From positions 434,001 through 498,000 of the forward strand of contig OY781889.1 in NCBI GenBank assembly GCA_963677185.1: DNA of 64,000 nucleotides, written 5' to 3'. Positions 9,684 through 19,275 of this stretch are shown here, piece after piece (within the stretch, counting starts at the first letter, position 1; each line of letters begins with the position of its first letter). Source of the stretch: G963677185 sp963677185 (GTDB taxonomy: Bacteria > Bacillota > Syntrophomonadia > Syntrophomonadales > Syntrophomonadaceae). The notes under the pieces were generated by a model that was given only the letters and a program-made list of their open reading frames with translations, made no database searches and was not told the origin of the DNA. Made by a program: the position numbers and the translations under genes.

Positions 9684-10370
9684 TCATTTTTGCTTGCTGT
9701 ACTGCTTGAGGTAGGACTGAATATAACTGCTTACCCGGGTTGCCGGTTCATATATTCCGAAATGCCCTTCACACAGGATATCTGCATTCAGAGCCAGCAG
9801 CCGCTGCATGGAATGCCGCCAGTCTTGCATATCGGCTCCCCATTCCTTAACAAACGGCCCGTGAATGTCCTGTCCAAATAAAACCCTCTCTGATCCGGTG
9901 TCGACATAAATGGAGATGCCTCCCGGAGTATGACCCGGCGTATGCAGGCAGTGAAGTGTCCAGTCATCCAGTTCGAAATCCTGGTCGCCCTTGAGGATTA
10001 TGTCCACCGGACATCCAGGGTATTTGGCTCCATAATAGGACGCTGCGGTGAGCAGCGGATCAGCATCGACGATAGCCTTGAGATCTTTAGAATGGGCAAT
10101 GGTCTTGGCCTGCAACGCATCGCGCAGATATGGCAGACCTCCAATGTGATCTATATGACCGTGAGTGGCAATTATCATATCTACGTTGTCGGGACCGCAG
10201 CCTAATTCCTTAAGATTTCCCAGGATCAGATTCGGTTCAAAACCTGCTCCCGCATCAACAAGAGCTGCCCGGCCATTACGAATGACCACAAAGACCAGGC
10301 AGTCAGCCGAATGAGAGAGCCGGCCTCCCCCGACCTGGTACACGCCTTCACAAACGTTAATTGCCTTCAT
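9684..10370 (-). CDS. MBL-fold metallo-hydrolase
   Basis: 228 residues of the metallo-beta-lactamase fold with the zinc motif ATHGHIDHIGG, a later metal histidine in LHTPGHTPGG, and FGQDIHGPF plus CEGHFGIYEP near the C-terminus. These match glyoxalase-II-like hydrolases. GGGAGG precedes the ATG. It starts 14 bp after the amidohydrolase gene stop, so the two are likely one operon. The substrate is unknown. Confidence 0.85.
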   Translation of the reverse strand: MKAINVCEGVYQVGGGRLSHSADCLVFVVIRNGRAALVDAGAGFEPNLILGNLKELGCGPDNVDMIIATHGHIDHIGGLPYLRDALQAKTIAHSKDLKAIVDADPLLTAASYYGAKYPGCPVDIILKGDQDFELDDWTLHCLHTPGHTPGGISIYVDTGSERVLFGQDIHGPFVKEWGADMQDWRHSMQRLLALNADILCEGHFGIYEPATRVSSYIQSYLKQYSKQK

Positions 10371-10384
10371 TATGGCCTCCCTTT

Positions 10385-11956
10385 CTACACTTTTTTCTTA
10401 CTGTTGCCATAGTAAGACTTAAGCAGCAGCTGCATGTGGGCTCCGCCCTGTTTCTGATAGCGGCGCCCCTTCAGGAACAGCCCCAGAACCTGCAGGTCTT
10501 TCAGAGAGCCAGCCATTACCTCTTCAGGATTATGACTCAAGACCGTAAAATTCGCCCATTTGCCACGTTCCAGGGAGCCAAGCTCCCTCTCGTCGAAGCT
10601 CAAATAGGCTGCATATCGGGTATACATCGCTAGAGCCTCATGAATATGCACACTCTGATTGGGATTAGGGTGATTGCACGCTGCCCAGATTCCGTACATA
10701 GGAGAGGGATAGGTGCAGGGGGCATCTGAACCTCCAGCAATAATCAGGCCAGAATCGAGCATGGAACGCAGGGGAATCAACTCATCGGAACGGTTGCCGA
10801 TGATAGACTCCAGATGTTCCAGCGGTTCCTGGTTCCAATGTAGCTTGGATGGATGAACCGACAGGCACAGGCCCAGATTTGCGGCTCTTTCCAGGAGATC
10901 CGGCGGCATCAGGCTGGCGTGAATAATAATGTGGCGATGATCCTTTCTGGGAAAATCAGCCAGAGCTGTTTCGTAGGCATTTATTGCCTGTTCAACCGCC
11001 GCATCCCCGTGTGCATGCAGGGCTACCTGCAAACCGGCTCGGTTTGCCTTGATAACAAACTGATTGACCTGATCCTGGCTGTATTTCAGCCAGCCAGTAT
11101 TAGCGGGATTGTTGCTGTATGGCTCACGCAGAGCGGCATCCTCCGAGCTGAAAGAACCGTCCAAAGCACTCTCGAAACATCCGCCAATGCGAGGCAGTTT
11201 GCGCTGCAGCACCTTGCTCTCATCCATGGTCTGAAAATACAGGCGGAAATCCAGCGGAAGCACTCTTCCCATGCGCATTACCATATCGAAATCGCCATCG
11301 CCGGGAACCCCATTGCCTTCGGCGGTGTGGATCAGGCTCACCCCGTTTTGAGCCATGGTGTCAGCGGCATTAGCGAGGCTGGCCAGCATTGAAAACGGTT
11401 TGATCCGGCTGGCCGCGAAATTTACCAGCCGTTGATGTGAAACGGCATTCATTATGCCTGTATTTTCATTAAACCCATCGGCCTGGCGGACCTCTTCCCC
11501 TAAAAGCTGTATTAAAGCAGAATTGGCTATTGCTTTATGCCCGTCATACTGTTCAAGCAGCAGGGGAAGTTTGGTTATCCTGTCCAGGTCAGCACGCTCC
11601 GGCAGCCGCTTCTCCTGAAGAGTATGGGCTGAAATACCGAAACCGAAATAAAAATCAGAGCCTTTATTTTGTTCTATGTAATCCTTAATGGCAATACCCA
11701 GCTCATCGAAACTGCGGGCTTCTTTTACATTGAATCCCAGCTCAAAATTGGCGAAAGAGCTGAAATGGATATGGGTATCGGCCATGGCCGGAACGATGGT
11801 CCTCCCTTTCATGTCCACCCGTTTGCTGACGCCTCTATAAGTTACGGGCAATTCATCTCCTATAAAAGTTATCCGGCCATTATCAATCACCATGTATTGC
11901 GCTTTGCTCATCATTCGGTCACAACACAATATTCGTGCGTTTTCTAATAACCTCAA
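10385..11956 (-). CDS. Amidohydrolase family protein, YtcJ-like
   Basis: About 523 residues of the amidohydrolase superfamily. ADTHIHFSS near the N-terminus supplies the HxH metal ligands, ALHAHGDAAV and IIHASL supply further metal-binding histidines, and GGSDAPC supplies the catalytic aspartate. The layout matches YtcJ/imidazolonepropionase-like exoenzymes acting on N-acyl or cyclic amides. The longest frame begins at a TTG at 11971, but GGAGGAG sits just inside it and points to the TTG at 11954-11956, seven codons before ARILCC. A tightly coupled MBL hydrolase follows. Confidence 0.82.
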   Translation of the reverse strand: MRLLENARILCCDRMMSKAQYMVIDNGRITFIGDELPVTYRGVSKRVDMKGRTIVPAMADTHIHFSSFANFELGFNVKEARSFDELGIAIKDYIEQNKGSDFYFGFGISAHTLQEKRLPERADLDRITKLPLLLEQYDGHKAIANSALIQLLGEEVRQADGFNENTGIMNAVSHQRLVNFAASRIKPFSMLASLANAADTMAQNGVSLIHTAEGNGVPGDGDFDMVMRMGRVLPLDFRLYFQTMDESKVLQRKLPRIGGCFESALDGSFSSEDAALREPYSNNPANTGWLKYSQDQVNQFVIKANRAGLQVALHAHGDAAVEQAINAYETALADFPRKDHRHIIIHASLMPPDLLERAANLGLCLSVHPSKLHWNQEPLEHLESIIGNRSDELIPLRSMLDSGLIIAGGSDAPCTYPSPMYGIWAACNHPNPNQSVHIHEALAMYTRYAAYLSFDERELGSLERGKWANFTVLSHNPEEVMAGSLKDLQVLGLFLKGRRYQKQGGAHMQLLLKSYYGNSKKKV

Positions 11957-12025
11957 AAATGACTCCTCCAATCATGCAAGGGAAAAAGCGGTGGCAATAT
12001 TTATTTTGTACTGTACGGGCTCTCT

Positions 12026-12053
12026 TTGTAAAGACCTATATGCATGTTATACT
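12026..12053 (+). promoter_or_regulatory. Candidate vegetative promoter for the pyruvate-kinase-C-like gene
   Basis: TTGTAA and TATACT are separated by 16 bp, about 107 bp upstream of the start codon, in the divergent intergenic region. Confidence 0.45.
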
Positions 12054-12159
12054 GGGCCAAAGGTGATCCTGCGGGCAATTAAAGCTCTGCGTCCTTTTTT
12101 TAACAACCGGCTTGATATGATCCGCCGGCCAACAGACTCTTGAGATGGAGGTAATGCGA

Positions 12160-12729
12160 ATGTATTGGGACAAGCCAGGCGAGAAAAACACTTCTTCGAC
12201 TTTGAAGATGGCCATCGAACGGGCTGATTCGTTATTTGTCAAACATCTGGTGGTGGCTTCATGCAGCGGCGAAACCGCTCAAACCCTGCTTCAGCTCAAC
12301 CCGAAGCAGGAAATCATTTGTGTAACTCATCACGTCGGGTTTGCAGGCCCTGGCATAGATGAAATGGCTCCTTCAGTGAGACGCGAGCTCGAAGGCCAGG
12401 GAGTGAAAATTCTTACTACTACTCACCTGTTCGCAGGAGCCGATCGGGCTTTGCGCAATCAATTCAGCGGAGTTTATCCGGCCGAGATCATTGCCCAGAC
12501 CCTGCGCATGCTCGGCCAGGGAGTAAAGGTTGCCACTGAGATCGCAATTATGGCGCTGGATGCAGGTCTCATCCCGCACGGCCAGGAAATTGTTTCCATC
12601 GGCGGAAGCATCAGTGGTGCTGACGCAGCCATAGTAGTAATGCCCGCCCATTCCAATCATGTTCTGCAAACCGAGATCCGTGAAATCATTTGCATGCCCC
12701 GCTCGAAAAAGCCAGCCGACATATTGTAG
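12160..12729 (+). CDS. Pyruvate kinase C-terminal (alpha/beta) domain-like protein
   Basis: 189 residues. It resembles the stand-alone protein family with the pyruvate kinase C-terminal fold: VVASCSGETAQTLL, ICVTHHVGF, and a C-terminal IPHGQEIVSIGG / DAAIVVMPAH. It has no catalytic kinase barrel, so it is not pyruvate kinase. The family's biochemical role is not settled. Three in-frame ATGs lie close together; GGAGGT at 12148-12153 best serves the one at 12160. It is transcribed away from the amidohydrolase operon. Confidence 0.75.
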   Translation: MYWDKPGEKNTSSTLKMAIERADSLFVKHLVVASCSGETAQTLLQLNPKQEIICVTHHVGFAGPGIDEMAPSVRRELEGQGVKILTTTHLFAGADRALRNQFSGVYPAEIIAQTLRMLGQGVKVATEIAIMALDAGLIPHGQEIVSIGGSISGADAAIVVMPAHSNHVLQTEIREIICMPRSKKPADIL

Positions 12730-13258
12730 TCATTAAGTTGTGGTGTTTAAATCACGGGGACGCGTACTATGATTTATTTACCGCAGCCTCAAGCCAACGA
12801 ACGGTTATTTATGAAGCAAAGACACGGTTCTTTCGCTTGCTGAATAACCGGTTTTTTCCTTATATTACATTAAACTTCGCCCTTATCCAGCTGCTTGCCT
12901 TTTTATATTCTTCAACTATTGAGCCGTAAAAAATTTTTTTACGGCTCTTGCCCTGCTTGAATGATACCGGCAAACCCCCGGCAATTCGGAAGCAAAAAGC
13001 ATGCCAAATTTTCATTTCAAGGGCTCTTTTTACCAAAATATTTTCCAACAGGTAAATATACCCTGTTCATGACCGAATAACCGTGTTATACTGCGTTGAA
13101 ACACACCGGAAATGCCATATACACGATATTATGGGCATATGTCAAGTGTATTTTTCCGGATTAGCGGGCATAATTCAACATGAACCGTAGTAATATGGTT
13201 TTGATTCAAGATTATCCCGCGAAAACTCAATTTTACTGTCCATTAGGAGGAACTATCA
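12730..13258. other. Long intergenic region
   Basis: 529 bp without a credible gene. It holds a short copy of the GGGGACG motif repeat (12747-12776, AAATCA...TGATTT ends), an A/T-centred palindrome at 12921-12947, and near 13245 the ribosome binding site AGGAGG of the next gene. Open frames here lack initiation signals. Confidence 0.5.
12921..12947. terminator. Palindromic hairpin, possible bidirectional terminator
   Basis: GAGCCGT and ACGGCTC flank an A6-T7 centre. The U-run lies inside the stem-loop rather than after it, so termination is possible but not certain. Confidence 0.35.
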
Positions 13259-14326
13259 ATGCGACCTATGTCAAAAATCATCATTTTTTCGCTTTTGCTG
13301 ACCTTTTTGTGGGCCCCCAGGGCCTATGGCTACGACCTTCCCGTCCGGGTTGAATCACACGACATCGTGCTTACGGCCATTGTAGAAGATGGTAAAGTAT
13401 ATTTACAGTTGAGGCCATATCTCGAAAGCGAGGGATACAAGATTAGCTTCGACAGCGTCACCGGGGTTATTACAGCCGTGAAAAAATCCTCTTCATCTGA
13501 CCGGGCAAATATTCGCTCCACCTTTGAAAACGTAGATGCCCTGCCTGAATCCGTAGATGTGATTACCATGATCGCCGGTTCGCCATTCGTGGCACACAAT
13601 ATGGAGCACCTGGTTCTAAATTCACCCATCCGTTCTTATGACAATATGAGCATGATGCCATTGGAACTGCTGCCCAAGCTTAACCAGGGAGTCCAGTTCG
13701 ATGGCACCCGCTTGAATATTACCTCTTCCCCGTCCAGCGACTTTCAGACCGTGGAAGCCAGCCTGGCCAATCAAATCCAGTTCAATGGCCGGCTTAACGA
13801 CGAGCATATCGTCTCCTGGGAAAATCGTATTGACGCAAGCCAGGCAGCCTGGATGGACCAGAACGCCGTACTCGGCATGAACCTGACCAGCCCGTCGGCC
13901 ATAACCGCTTATGAATTGAATTGCGGTTTTGCCGGAACTCCCCTGGCCGGAAGCGGGGCCGCATTTGTCAAGGCTGAAATCGACCACGGTGTAAACGCGG
14001 TCTTCCTGGCCGCCTTGGCGGCGCACGAATCTGCTTACGGCAGTTCCTCAATCGCCCAAAACAAGAACAACCTGTTCGGCTGGGGAGCCTCTGACGGCAA
14101 TGCCTATGGCGGAGCCAAGAGCTTCAGCAGCTTCGAAGAATGTATCAATGTAGTCGGAGCAGCCATCGCTTCGGAATATTTGAGCCCCAGCGGACGTTAT
14201 TACAGCGGCACATGCCTGCCGGCAGTCAATAGCATCTATTGCACTACTCCAGAATGGAGCTACGATGTATCCAATATCATGCTGAAGATCAACCTGGCCG
14301 CAGTGGAAAGCACACCTGGCATATAA
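13259..14326 (+). CDS. Secreted glucosaminidase-like cell-wall hydrolase
   Basis: 355 residues with a signal peptide (hydrophobic residues 5-20, then APRAYG). Residues ~25-80 resemble a copper-amine-oxidase-N/stalk domain (KVYLQLRPYLESEGYKISFD). The C-terminal ~130 residues match the glucosaminidase (GH73/LytB-like) fold: FLAALAAHESAYGSSSIAQN, with the expected catalytic glutamate, then NNLFGWGASDGNAYGGAKSF and SEYLSPSGRYYSG. It should cleave N-acetylglucosaminyl bonds in peptidoglycan outside the membrane. AGGAGGAACTATCA precedes the ATG. A heptamer array begins 5 bp after the stop. Confidence 0.8.
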   Translation: MRPMSKIIIFSLLLTFLWAPRAYGYDLPVRVESHDIVLTAIVEDGKVYLQLRPYLESEGYKISFDSVTGVITAVKKSSSSDRANIRSTFENVDALPESVDVITMIAGSPFVAHNMEHLVLNSPIRSYDNMSMMPLELLPKLNQGVQFDGTRLNITSSPSSDFQTVEASLANQIQFNGRLNDEHIVSWENRIDASQAAWMDQNAVLGMNLTSPSAITAYELNCGFAGTPLAGSGAAFVKAEIDHGVNAVFLAALAAHESAYGSSSIAQNKNNLFGWGASDGNAYGGAKSFSSFEECINVVGAAIASEYLSPSGRYYSGTCLPAVNSIYCTTPEWSYDVSNIMLKINLAAVESTPGI

Positions 14327-14330
14327 AAAC

Positions 14331-14449
14331 GTGAGACGTGAGACGTTAAACGTTAACCCAAGATGTAAGACGTGAGATGTAAGACGTGAGATGTAAGACG
14401 TGAGATGTAAGACGTGAGACGTGAGACGTTAAACGTGAGATGTGAAACG
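14331..14449 (+). repeat. Tandem heptamer array (GTRAGAY)
   Basis: About 17 degenerate 7-bp units such as GTGAGAC, GTAAGAC, GTGAGAT and GTTAAAC, starting 5 bp after the stop codon of the glucosaminidase gene and in its sense orientation. A two-unit copy in the opposite orientation (about 14618-14631) directly follows the stop of the convergent gene at 14635. Confidence 0.9.
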
Positions 14450-14508
14450 AAAAGTACAAGCACAAGTCCTGACAGTATGACACAATAAGTACAGACCGGA
14501 TATAAATT

Positions 14509-14539
14509 AACGGCGGTCCTATCAACCAGGACCGCCGTT
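14509..14539. terminator. Strong hairpin between convergent genes
   Basis: AACGGCGGTCCT pairs perfectly with AGGACCGCCGTT across a 7-nt loop, with T-rich sequence on the plus-strand exit. It lies between the two convergent stops and could terminate both transcripts. Confidence 0.7.
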
Positions 14540-14634
14540 CTGCGTTTGGCATTTCACCTATCAACCATTGTGCATCCGGGGTTAACAGTTCCCCTGGCTC
14601 CCGGAGCCCATCTCCCATCTTACGTCTCACGCCA

Positions 14635-15513
14635 TTATGCCAGATAGTACATTCCATCCTCGAACTTAACCTGCCCGAGCTCCATCAGGCGCTTCAAATG
14701 GACTTCCATAGACACTTTTTCCATGAACCACAGCAAATCATCCATATTTGTATTAATCCCATACACAATCTTAAGCGCGGTCAGCTGATCCAGGCTCTGC
14801 GGCTCGGCCAGGGCAGCTATAATCTTGTCTTCTCTTTGGAATACCACGTCCAGATACCTGACAAAGCGGTTTTCCAGGTCATTGTCAATAAGGCCTTTAT
14901 GCGAGCTCAACACCAGCCTGGGCTTTAATTCCATGCACTTGCGAATCGACTCGATATAGTCGGTCACATCCCCGCATACGTTTCCGTACCAGGGCCCAAA
15001 CCCGGTCAAATCTATATCTCCAGCACACAGCAAACCTTCCTTTTCGAAATAAAAGCAGCAATGACCAGGAGTATGTCCTGGTGTATGCACTACCCGGCAC
15101 GCGGTAGAACCAAAATCCAGGATTTGTCCATTTTCAAGGTGGTGGTGAACCGGCGATGCCTCCAAGCCGACCGATGCGATGAAATCCCATCCCAGCTGCT
15201 CTTCCCCGTGCTGGGGGAACCCGTAAAATTTGTTGAATCCATCCATAGTCAGCATGCCATCTGCATCCAGCTGGTGAACCCACACTTCAGCTCCGGTCAG
15301 TTGATTGTTCAGCAGGATATGATCTTCGTGAAAGTGGGTGTTAACAATCCAGTCGATGCCGCGGCGGTTGATTTCCCCAATATTGTCCATTCCGCAGCTG
15401 GTGTCAATTATTCCCCGTGTTCCGCCGTCAATATACAAACAGTAACAGTACGGCAGTCGGCCTTTGTGCTCGCTTTCAACAACAAAAAGATTCTTATCGA
15501 TACTGGTGAGCAT
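14635..15513 (-). CDS. MBL-fold metallo-hydrolase
   Basis: 292 residues with the zinc motif VNTHFHEDHILL, a metal histidine in VVHTPGHTPGHCCFYF and LVLSSHKGL later on. The C-terminal ~60 residues (LTALKIVYGINTNMDDLLWF...VHLKRLMELGQVKFEDGMYYLA) look like the winged-helix tail of LACTB2-type MBL proteins. The longest frame starts at 15642, but GGAAGGAG at about 15518-15526 selects the ATG of MLTSIDKNLFVV. The substrate is unknown. Confidence 0.84.
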   Translation of the reverse strand: MLTSIDKNLFVVESEHKGRLPYCYCLYIDGGTRGIIDTSCGMDNIGEINRRGIDWIVNTHFHEDHILLNNQLTGAEVWVHQLDADGMLTMDGFNKFYGFPQHGEEQLGWDFIASVGLEASPVHHHLENGQILDFGSTACRVVHTPGHTPGHCCFYFEKEGLLCAGDIDLTGFGPWYGNVCGDVTDYIESIRKCMELKPRLVLSSHKGLIDNDLENRFVRYLDVVFQREDKIIAALAEPQSLDQLTALKIVYGINTNMDDLLWFMEKVSMEVHLKRLMELGQVKFEDGMYYLA

Positions 15514-15750
15514 TTGCCATCTCCTTCCCAAATTATCTGATCGGGTCCTGATTTTATTATATACGATATCTGGACTTGCAAAGAGGTTCAGGCGAAATAT
15601 GCTTACCGGAAGCCGATTCTGCCAATCATTCAAGCTATACACTAATATTCAAAAATGTTATACTCGGGTTAAGCATCCCGCACAGCGATAACATCCGCCC
15701 CTGAAGGCTGGAATGTATCGTCATTATTTTCTCACTAAGCAGGTGATACG

Positions 15751-17577
15751 ATGAATCTGACTCGAAAAGCCCTGACCAAAACCGGGACAGCCATGCTCAT
15801 CCTGATGTTCTGCCTGGTTACCCTGGCGAAATTCACTACCATGGATAAAATACTGCAAGTGGAAAACGAAACGGCGATGCACAGCGGCACTCAGGCGCTA
15901 ATAGCATTGAACCGCGATATCGACGAGCTGGCTATGATTACCGAAGATTGGGGCCAGTGGGATGACAGCTATGAATTTGTAGGAAACCTCAACCCGTCAT
16001 ACATTGACTCCAACATGGTGGATTCCACATTCACCAATAACCATTTAAATTTTATTATTTTCATGGATAAAACCGGAACCGCGGTCTACGAGCGGGGTTT
16101 TTCCTGGCGCGAGCGCAAGGGGGCCAAGGTGCCCACCGCGGTGTGCAGCTACTTCAGCAGTCTTATTCAATCCCAGGGCTTGAAAGAAGTCTCAGGAATA
16201 ATAGACATTGACGATGTCCCCCACATGGTTTCTGCCAAATACATCACGTCTTCTGATGGCCAGGCCGAACCCATAGGGCTGTTAATAATGGGACGCAATC
16301 TGGACAAAGACGAAGTCCAGCTATTGTCAGAAAAAACCAATTTGAAGATCAGCCTGCAAACCTATACTGCCAGCGGAAAACCATTTGCGCTTGAAAACGG
16401 GGCAGCAGTGGCGGCAGTAGCAATCGACGATCTTACAATACGGGCTTACGCGCCCTTGAAGACCCTGGACAATAAAGACGAATTCTACCTCCAGGTGGAT
16501 ATAGTCCGCAGCATTTACCAGCAGGGAATGAACAGCGTGGTTATATTCATCGCAGGCCTGATAGTGTTGGGGCTGATATTTTGCTTTATGCTGGTCACCC
16601 TGATCCGCCGTGACATTCTGCGGCCGCTAAGCCTGCTGGCCGAACGGGTCGGCGTTATAGGCCGAATTAAGGATAGTTCGGCGCGAATTGATTTCGAAGG
16701 TACCGGAGAGATGGCTTCTCTGGCCAAAGATATAAACAGCATGCTTGATCGGCTGGAGGAAATCTCCGCCAGCCGCCAGAAAGGGAATCGCATCCTGGTG
16801 GAAAAAGACAACCAACTCCGGTTCATCCTGGCTAATATGAACCAGGGCTTCCTGGCCTTTGGAGAAGAATTAAAAATATATCCAGAAAGCAGCGCCGCCT
16901 GCTTGAAACTCACCGGCAAGGAAGCCGGAGGAGCAGATGCTCTCAAGTTTTTATTCGAAGATCAAGCTGCCCTGCTGGACAGTTATCGTGAGAACCTGTT
17001 AAAGGCCCTGCAAACTCAGAATAGCGATAAAGCCGCTCACTATTTTTCCGCCCTGCCAGCTGATATCAGTCTGAACGACAGGAAGCTAGAACTTCTATAT
17101 AGACTGGCCAGTGATTTTAAGACTGATGACGGCTTTTCAGTCGCGGTGTTTATTAATGACAACACCGAACGCTTTTATCTCAATAAACAGCTGGAACAGG
17201 AACAGGGCAAAATAGATATGTTATACCGGGTGCTGGATGATTCCCGGGGCTTTGCGGAATTGGCCGATCATTATATTTATTTCTATACTAAAGAAATGCC
17301 GGCCTGGTATGAAGAAAGCAGCGATGCAGAAGCCACTGCCCGGCAGCTGGTGCAGCGCCTGAACAGCTTTGCCAGCAAATTCTGCGAATACCGCCTGATG
17401 AATACCAGCCGGGGCCTGGACGCTACCGTATCGCAGATTATAGCATTGCTTGATAAAGGACCCGTCAGTCCCGCTGATTTGAACATGCTGGTCAATCCCC
17501 ATTCACTGGAATCCCTGTTTCAAACGGACCTGATTGTGATTGAATATTACCTCGGAGATGACCTTCTGCATGCTTAG
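15751..17577 (+). CDS. CHASE4-HAMP-PAS membrane sensor lacking a kinase domain (probable remnant)
   Basis: 608 residues. A transmembrane helix (15-30) and an extracellular CHASE4-like domain with the DWGQWDDSYEFV signature come first, then a second transmembrane helix (~255-280), a HAMP domain (RPLSLLAERV...MASLAKDINSML) and a PAS-like segment (ILANMNQGFLAFGEELKIY). The C-terminal ~130 residues resemble the phosphotransfer-like region that precedes HATPase in related sensors, but no HTFKG-type histidine is present, and the frame ends at YYLGDDLLHA where a HATPase would be expected. The TAG stop overlaps the first bases of a repeat element. The start is an ATG after AGGTGATACG. It may be a truncated kinase or a sensor that works without catalysis. 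Confidence 0.75.
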   Translation: MNLTRKALTKTGTAMLILMFCLVTLAKFTTMDKILQVENETAMHSGTQALIALNRDIDELAMITEDWGQWDDSYEFVGNLNPSYIDSNMVDSTFTNNHLNFIIFMDKTGTAVYERGFSWRERKGAKVPTAVCSYFSSLIQSQGLKEVSGIIDIDDVPHMVSAKYITSSDGQAEPIGLLIMGRNLDKDEVQLLSEKTNLKISLQTYTASGKPFALENGAAVAAVAIDDLTIRAYAPLKTLDNKDEFYLQVDIVRSIYQQGMNSVVIFIAGLIVLGLIFCFMLVTLIRRDILRPLSLLAERVGVIGRIKDSSARIDFEGTGEMASLAKDINSMLDRLEEISASRQKGNRILVEKDNQLRFILANMNQGFLAFGEELKIYPESSAACLKLTGKEAGGADALKFLFEDQAALLDSYRENLLKALQTQNSDKAAHYFSALPADISLNDRKLELLYRLASDFKTDDGFSVAVFINDNTERFYLNKQLEQEQGKIDMLYRVLDDSRGFAELADHYIYFYTKEMPAWYEESSDAEATARQLVQRLNSFASKFCEYRLMNTSRGLDATVSQIIALLDKGPVSPADLNMLVNPHSLESLFQTDLIVIEYYLGDDLLHA

Positions 17578-17698
17578 ACCGATGAGAAAAGCGCCTATCT
17601 TTGTCATTTCCTAAAGGCCGAACAGTCGCCGTACGCTTAAGTACGACTCCCATTCGGCCTTTACTCATTCCTCGATATGCATCTTTTCTCATCGGTCT
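17576..17698 (+). repeat. Nested-hairpin repeat, short form, copy 1
   Basis: 123 bp bounded by AGACCGATGAGAAAAG and its exact reverse complement. Inside are a second stem (AAAGGCCGAA/TTCGGCCTTT) and a third stem-loop around CGTAC...GTACG. Its first bases form part of the upstream gene's stop codon. Confidence 0.85.
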
Positions 17699-17711
17699 TA
17701 GTATTTGTATT

Positions 17712-17887
17712 GCGCCTATCTTTGTCATTTCACAAAGCCCGGTCAATCGCCGTACGCTGCTACCGACTCCGACGGTGCCATATGGCGCCTGGTGCCGATG
17801 GATCGATACTGATGCGTTAGCAGCAGTTGAGCATCGACCCATTCGGCCTTTACTCATTCCTCGATATGCATCTTTTCTCATCGGTCT
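17712..17887 (+). repeat. Nested-hairpin repeat, copy 2 (5'-truncated, expanded interior)
   Basis: Shares GCGCCTATCTTTGTCATTTC and the right end (CTCGATATGCATCTTTTCTC...GGTCT) with copy 1. It lacks the left terminal arm and carries about 65 bp of extra hairpin-forming sequence in the middle. It lies in tandem with copy 1. Confidence 0.8.
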
Positions 17888-17919
17888 TTGGTCGAATCCC
17901 ATCATTTTTATCGTTGGTT

Positions 17920-19128
17920 TTATATTCCAGGCAGGCCTTCGAAGGGATAAGCCTCCCCATAAAGAATGTTGAGTATCTTGTCCTGCATATATAGAACCGG
18001 CGGGTTTTCAGTGTGCAGGTCGTTGCACTTGTTGACCCAAATAATTACGGTCGTATCTTTGGACGGTATATAGCCAACCATGTCATTATAGCCCAGAATG
18101 GTGCCGTTATGACCAATCAAGCCTCCCCAGTTCATGAGCCCGGCTCCATAAAACACGTTAATATTTGAATACTTCGTATGTGGAAACCGATTGGGATAAG
18201 ATGTCATCGAATGCCAGGTTTGCATGGACTTGCGATTATCAGCCGAGATGAGGCTTCCATCATAGAGTGCTTTTACATAGGTCTTCATATCATACAGATT
18301 GGAAACCATTGCTCCCGCCGCCCAGGCATAGGACGGATCCACCAGCACTTCCTCCAGTTCCCCGCTGGCGTTTTCGCGGTACCCTTTGCTATACGTGCCG
18401 CTGATGGCTGCAGTTACTGGCAGAGCAGTCTGTTCAAGCTTCAGGGGAACGCAGATCCGGTTTTTTATCTCATCCTCGACCTTGTTGCCGCTGGCTTTTT
18501 CTATGATCATCGCCAGCAAGATGTATCCAGCGTCATTGTACACACAGCGTTCGCCCGGCTCATACTGTGGCTCCCCACTCACAATAATTCTATACTCTTC
18601 CTCGCGGCTGATGACTTTCTCGGGCTCATTGTAGTAGCTTTGCGAAAAGCCTTCATCCCCGGTAAGATCGTGGATTCCAGAAGTCATATTCAGAAGCTGC
18701 AGCACCTTGATATTGTCGCCGTTAGGAAAATCCGGGAACCATTTGCTGAGCGGATCCTGCAAGCTCATCTTGCCTTCCTGGCACAGCTGGTATACAACCA
18801 GCGCCTCAAACGTTTTAGATACACTGCCGATGCGATAGCGGTCACCAGCATCAATCTTGCGTCCGCCCGATATGTCCGCGATCCCTTTGGCCAGAATGTA
18901 AGGCTCTTTGCTGCCTTCCCATATGCCCACAACCACTCCGGGCACTTTCTGGCTTTTCATAATTTCATCAACCAGTGCTTCAATCTGTTTTTGCTTGTCC
19001 ACCGGTACCGTAAGCTGGCTATTGTTCTGGTTATCAAGCCCATTGCCGTCCGGCAGGCATCCTCCGGCCAGAACCGCCGTAAAGATCAGCATAGTTGTTA
19101 GAGCCAGTATGATTTTTGTTCTCTTCAC
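17920..19128 (-). CDS. Serine hydrolase of the class C beta-lactamase/PBP4*-like family (lipoprotein)
   Basis: 402 residues. The N-terminus is a lipoprotein signal ending LAGGC. The catalytic SxxK tetrad reads SVSKTF, the YxN motif is YNDAGYIL, and the third motif is an HNG in IGHNGTILGY. It is likely an extracytoplasmic D-alanyl-D-alanine peptidase or esterase rather than a resistance enzyme. The frame extends to 19149, but AAGGGAG followed by GTG at 19126-19128 gives the better start. It is convergent with the CHASE4 sensor; repeats fill the gap. Confidence 0.83.
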   Translation of the reverse strand: MKRTKIILALTTMLIFTAVLAGGCLPDGNGLDNQNNSQLTVPVDKQKQIEALVDEIMKSQKVPGVVVGIWEGSKEPYILAKGIADISGGRKIDAGDRYRIGSVSKTFEALVVYQLCQEGKMSLQDPLSKWFPDFPNGDNIKVLQLLNMTSGIHDLTGDEGFSQSYYNEPEKVISREEEYRIIVSGEPQYEPGERCVYNDAGYILLAMIIEKASGNKVEDEIKNRICVPLKLEQTALPVTAAISGTYSKGYRENASGELEEVLVDPSYAWAAGAMVSNLYDMKTYVKALYDGSLISADNRKSMQTWHSMTSYPNRFPHTKYSNINVFYGAGLMNWGGLIGHNGTILGYNDMVGYIPSKDTTVIIWVNKCNDLHTENPPVLYMQDKILNILYGEAYPFEGLPGI

Positions 19129-19275
19129 AGGCCAGTCTCCCTTCTGCATGCACGATAATCAGGCATACGTGGTCAGCTGATTAATATAAACATATCAGAA
19201 AACAGAATCGTATGAAATAATCCGGGGAATAGTTATCACTTTGTATATTGGAAATGATGAGGGATACAGCGCTTA

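Noticed and set aside
17492..17905. 137-codon minus-strand frame with a repeated RPMRKDAYRGMSKGRMG peptide
   Set aside because: It simply translates two copies of the nested-hairpin repeat plus antisense of the sensor gene. The likeness to a frame at 26222 follows from DNA homology.
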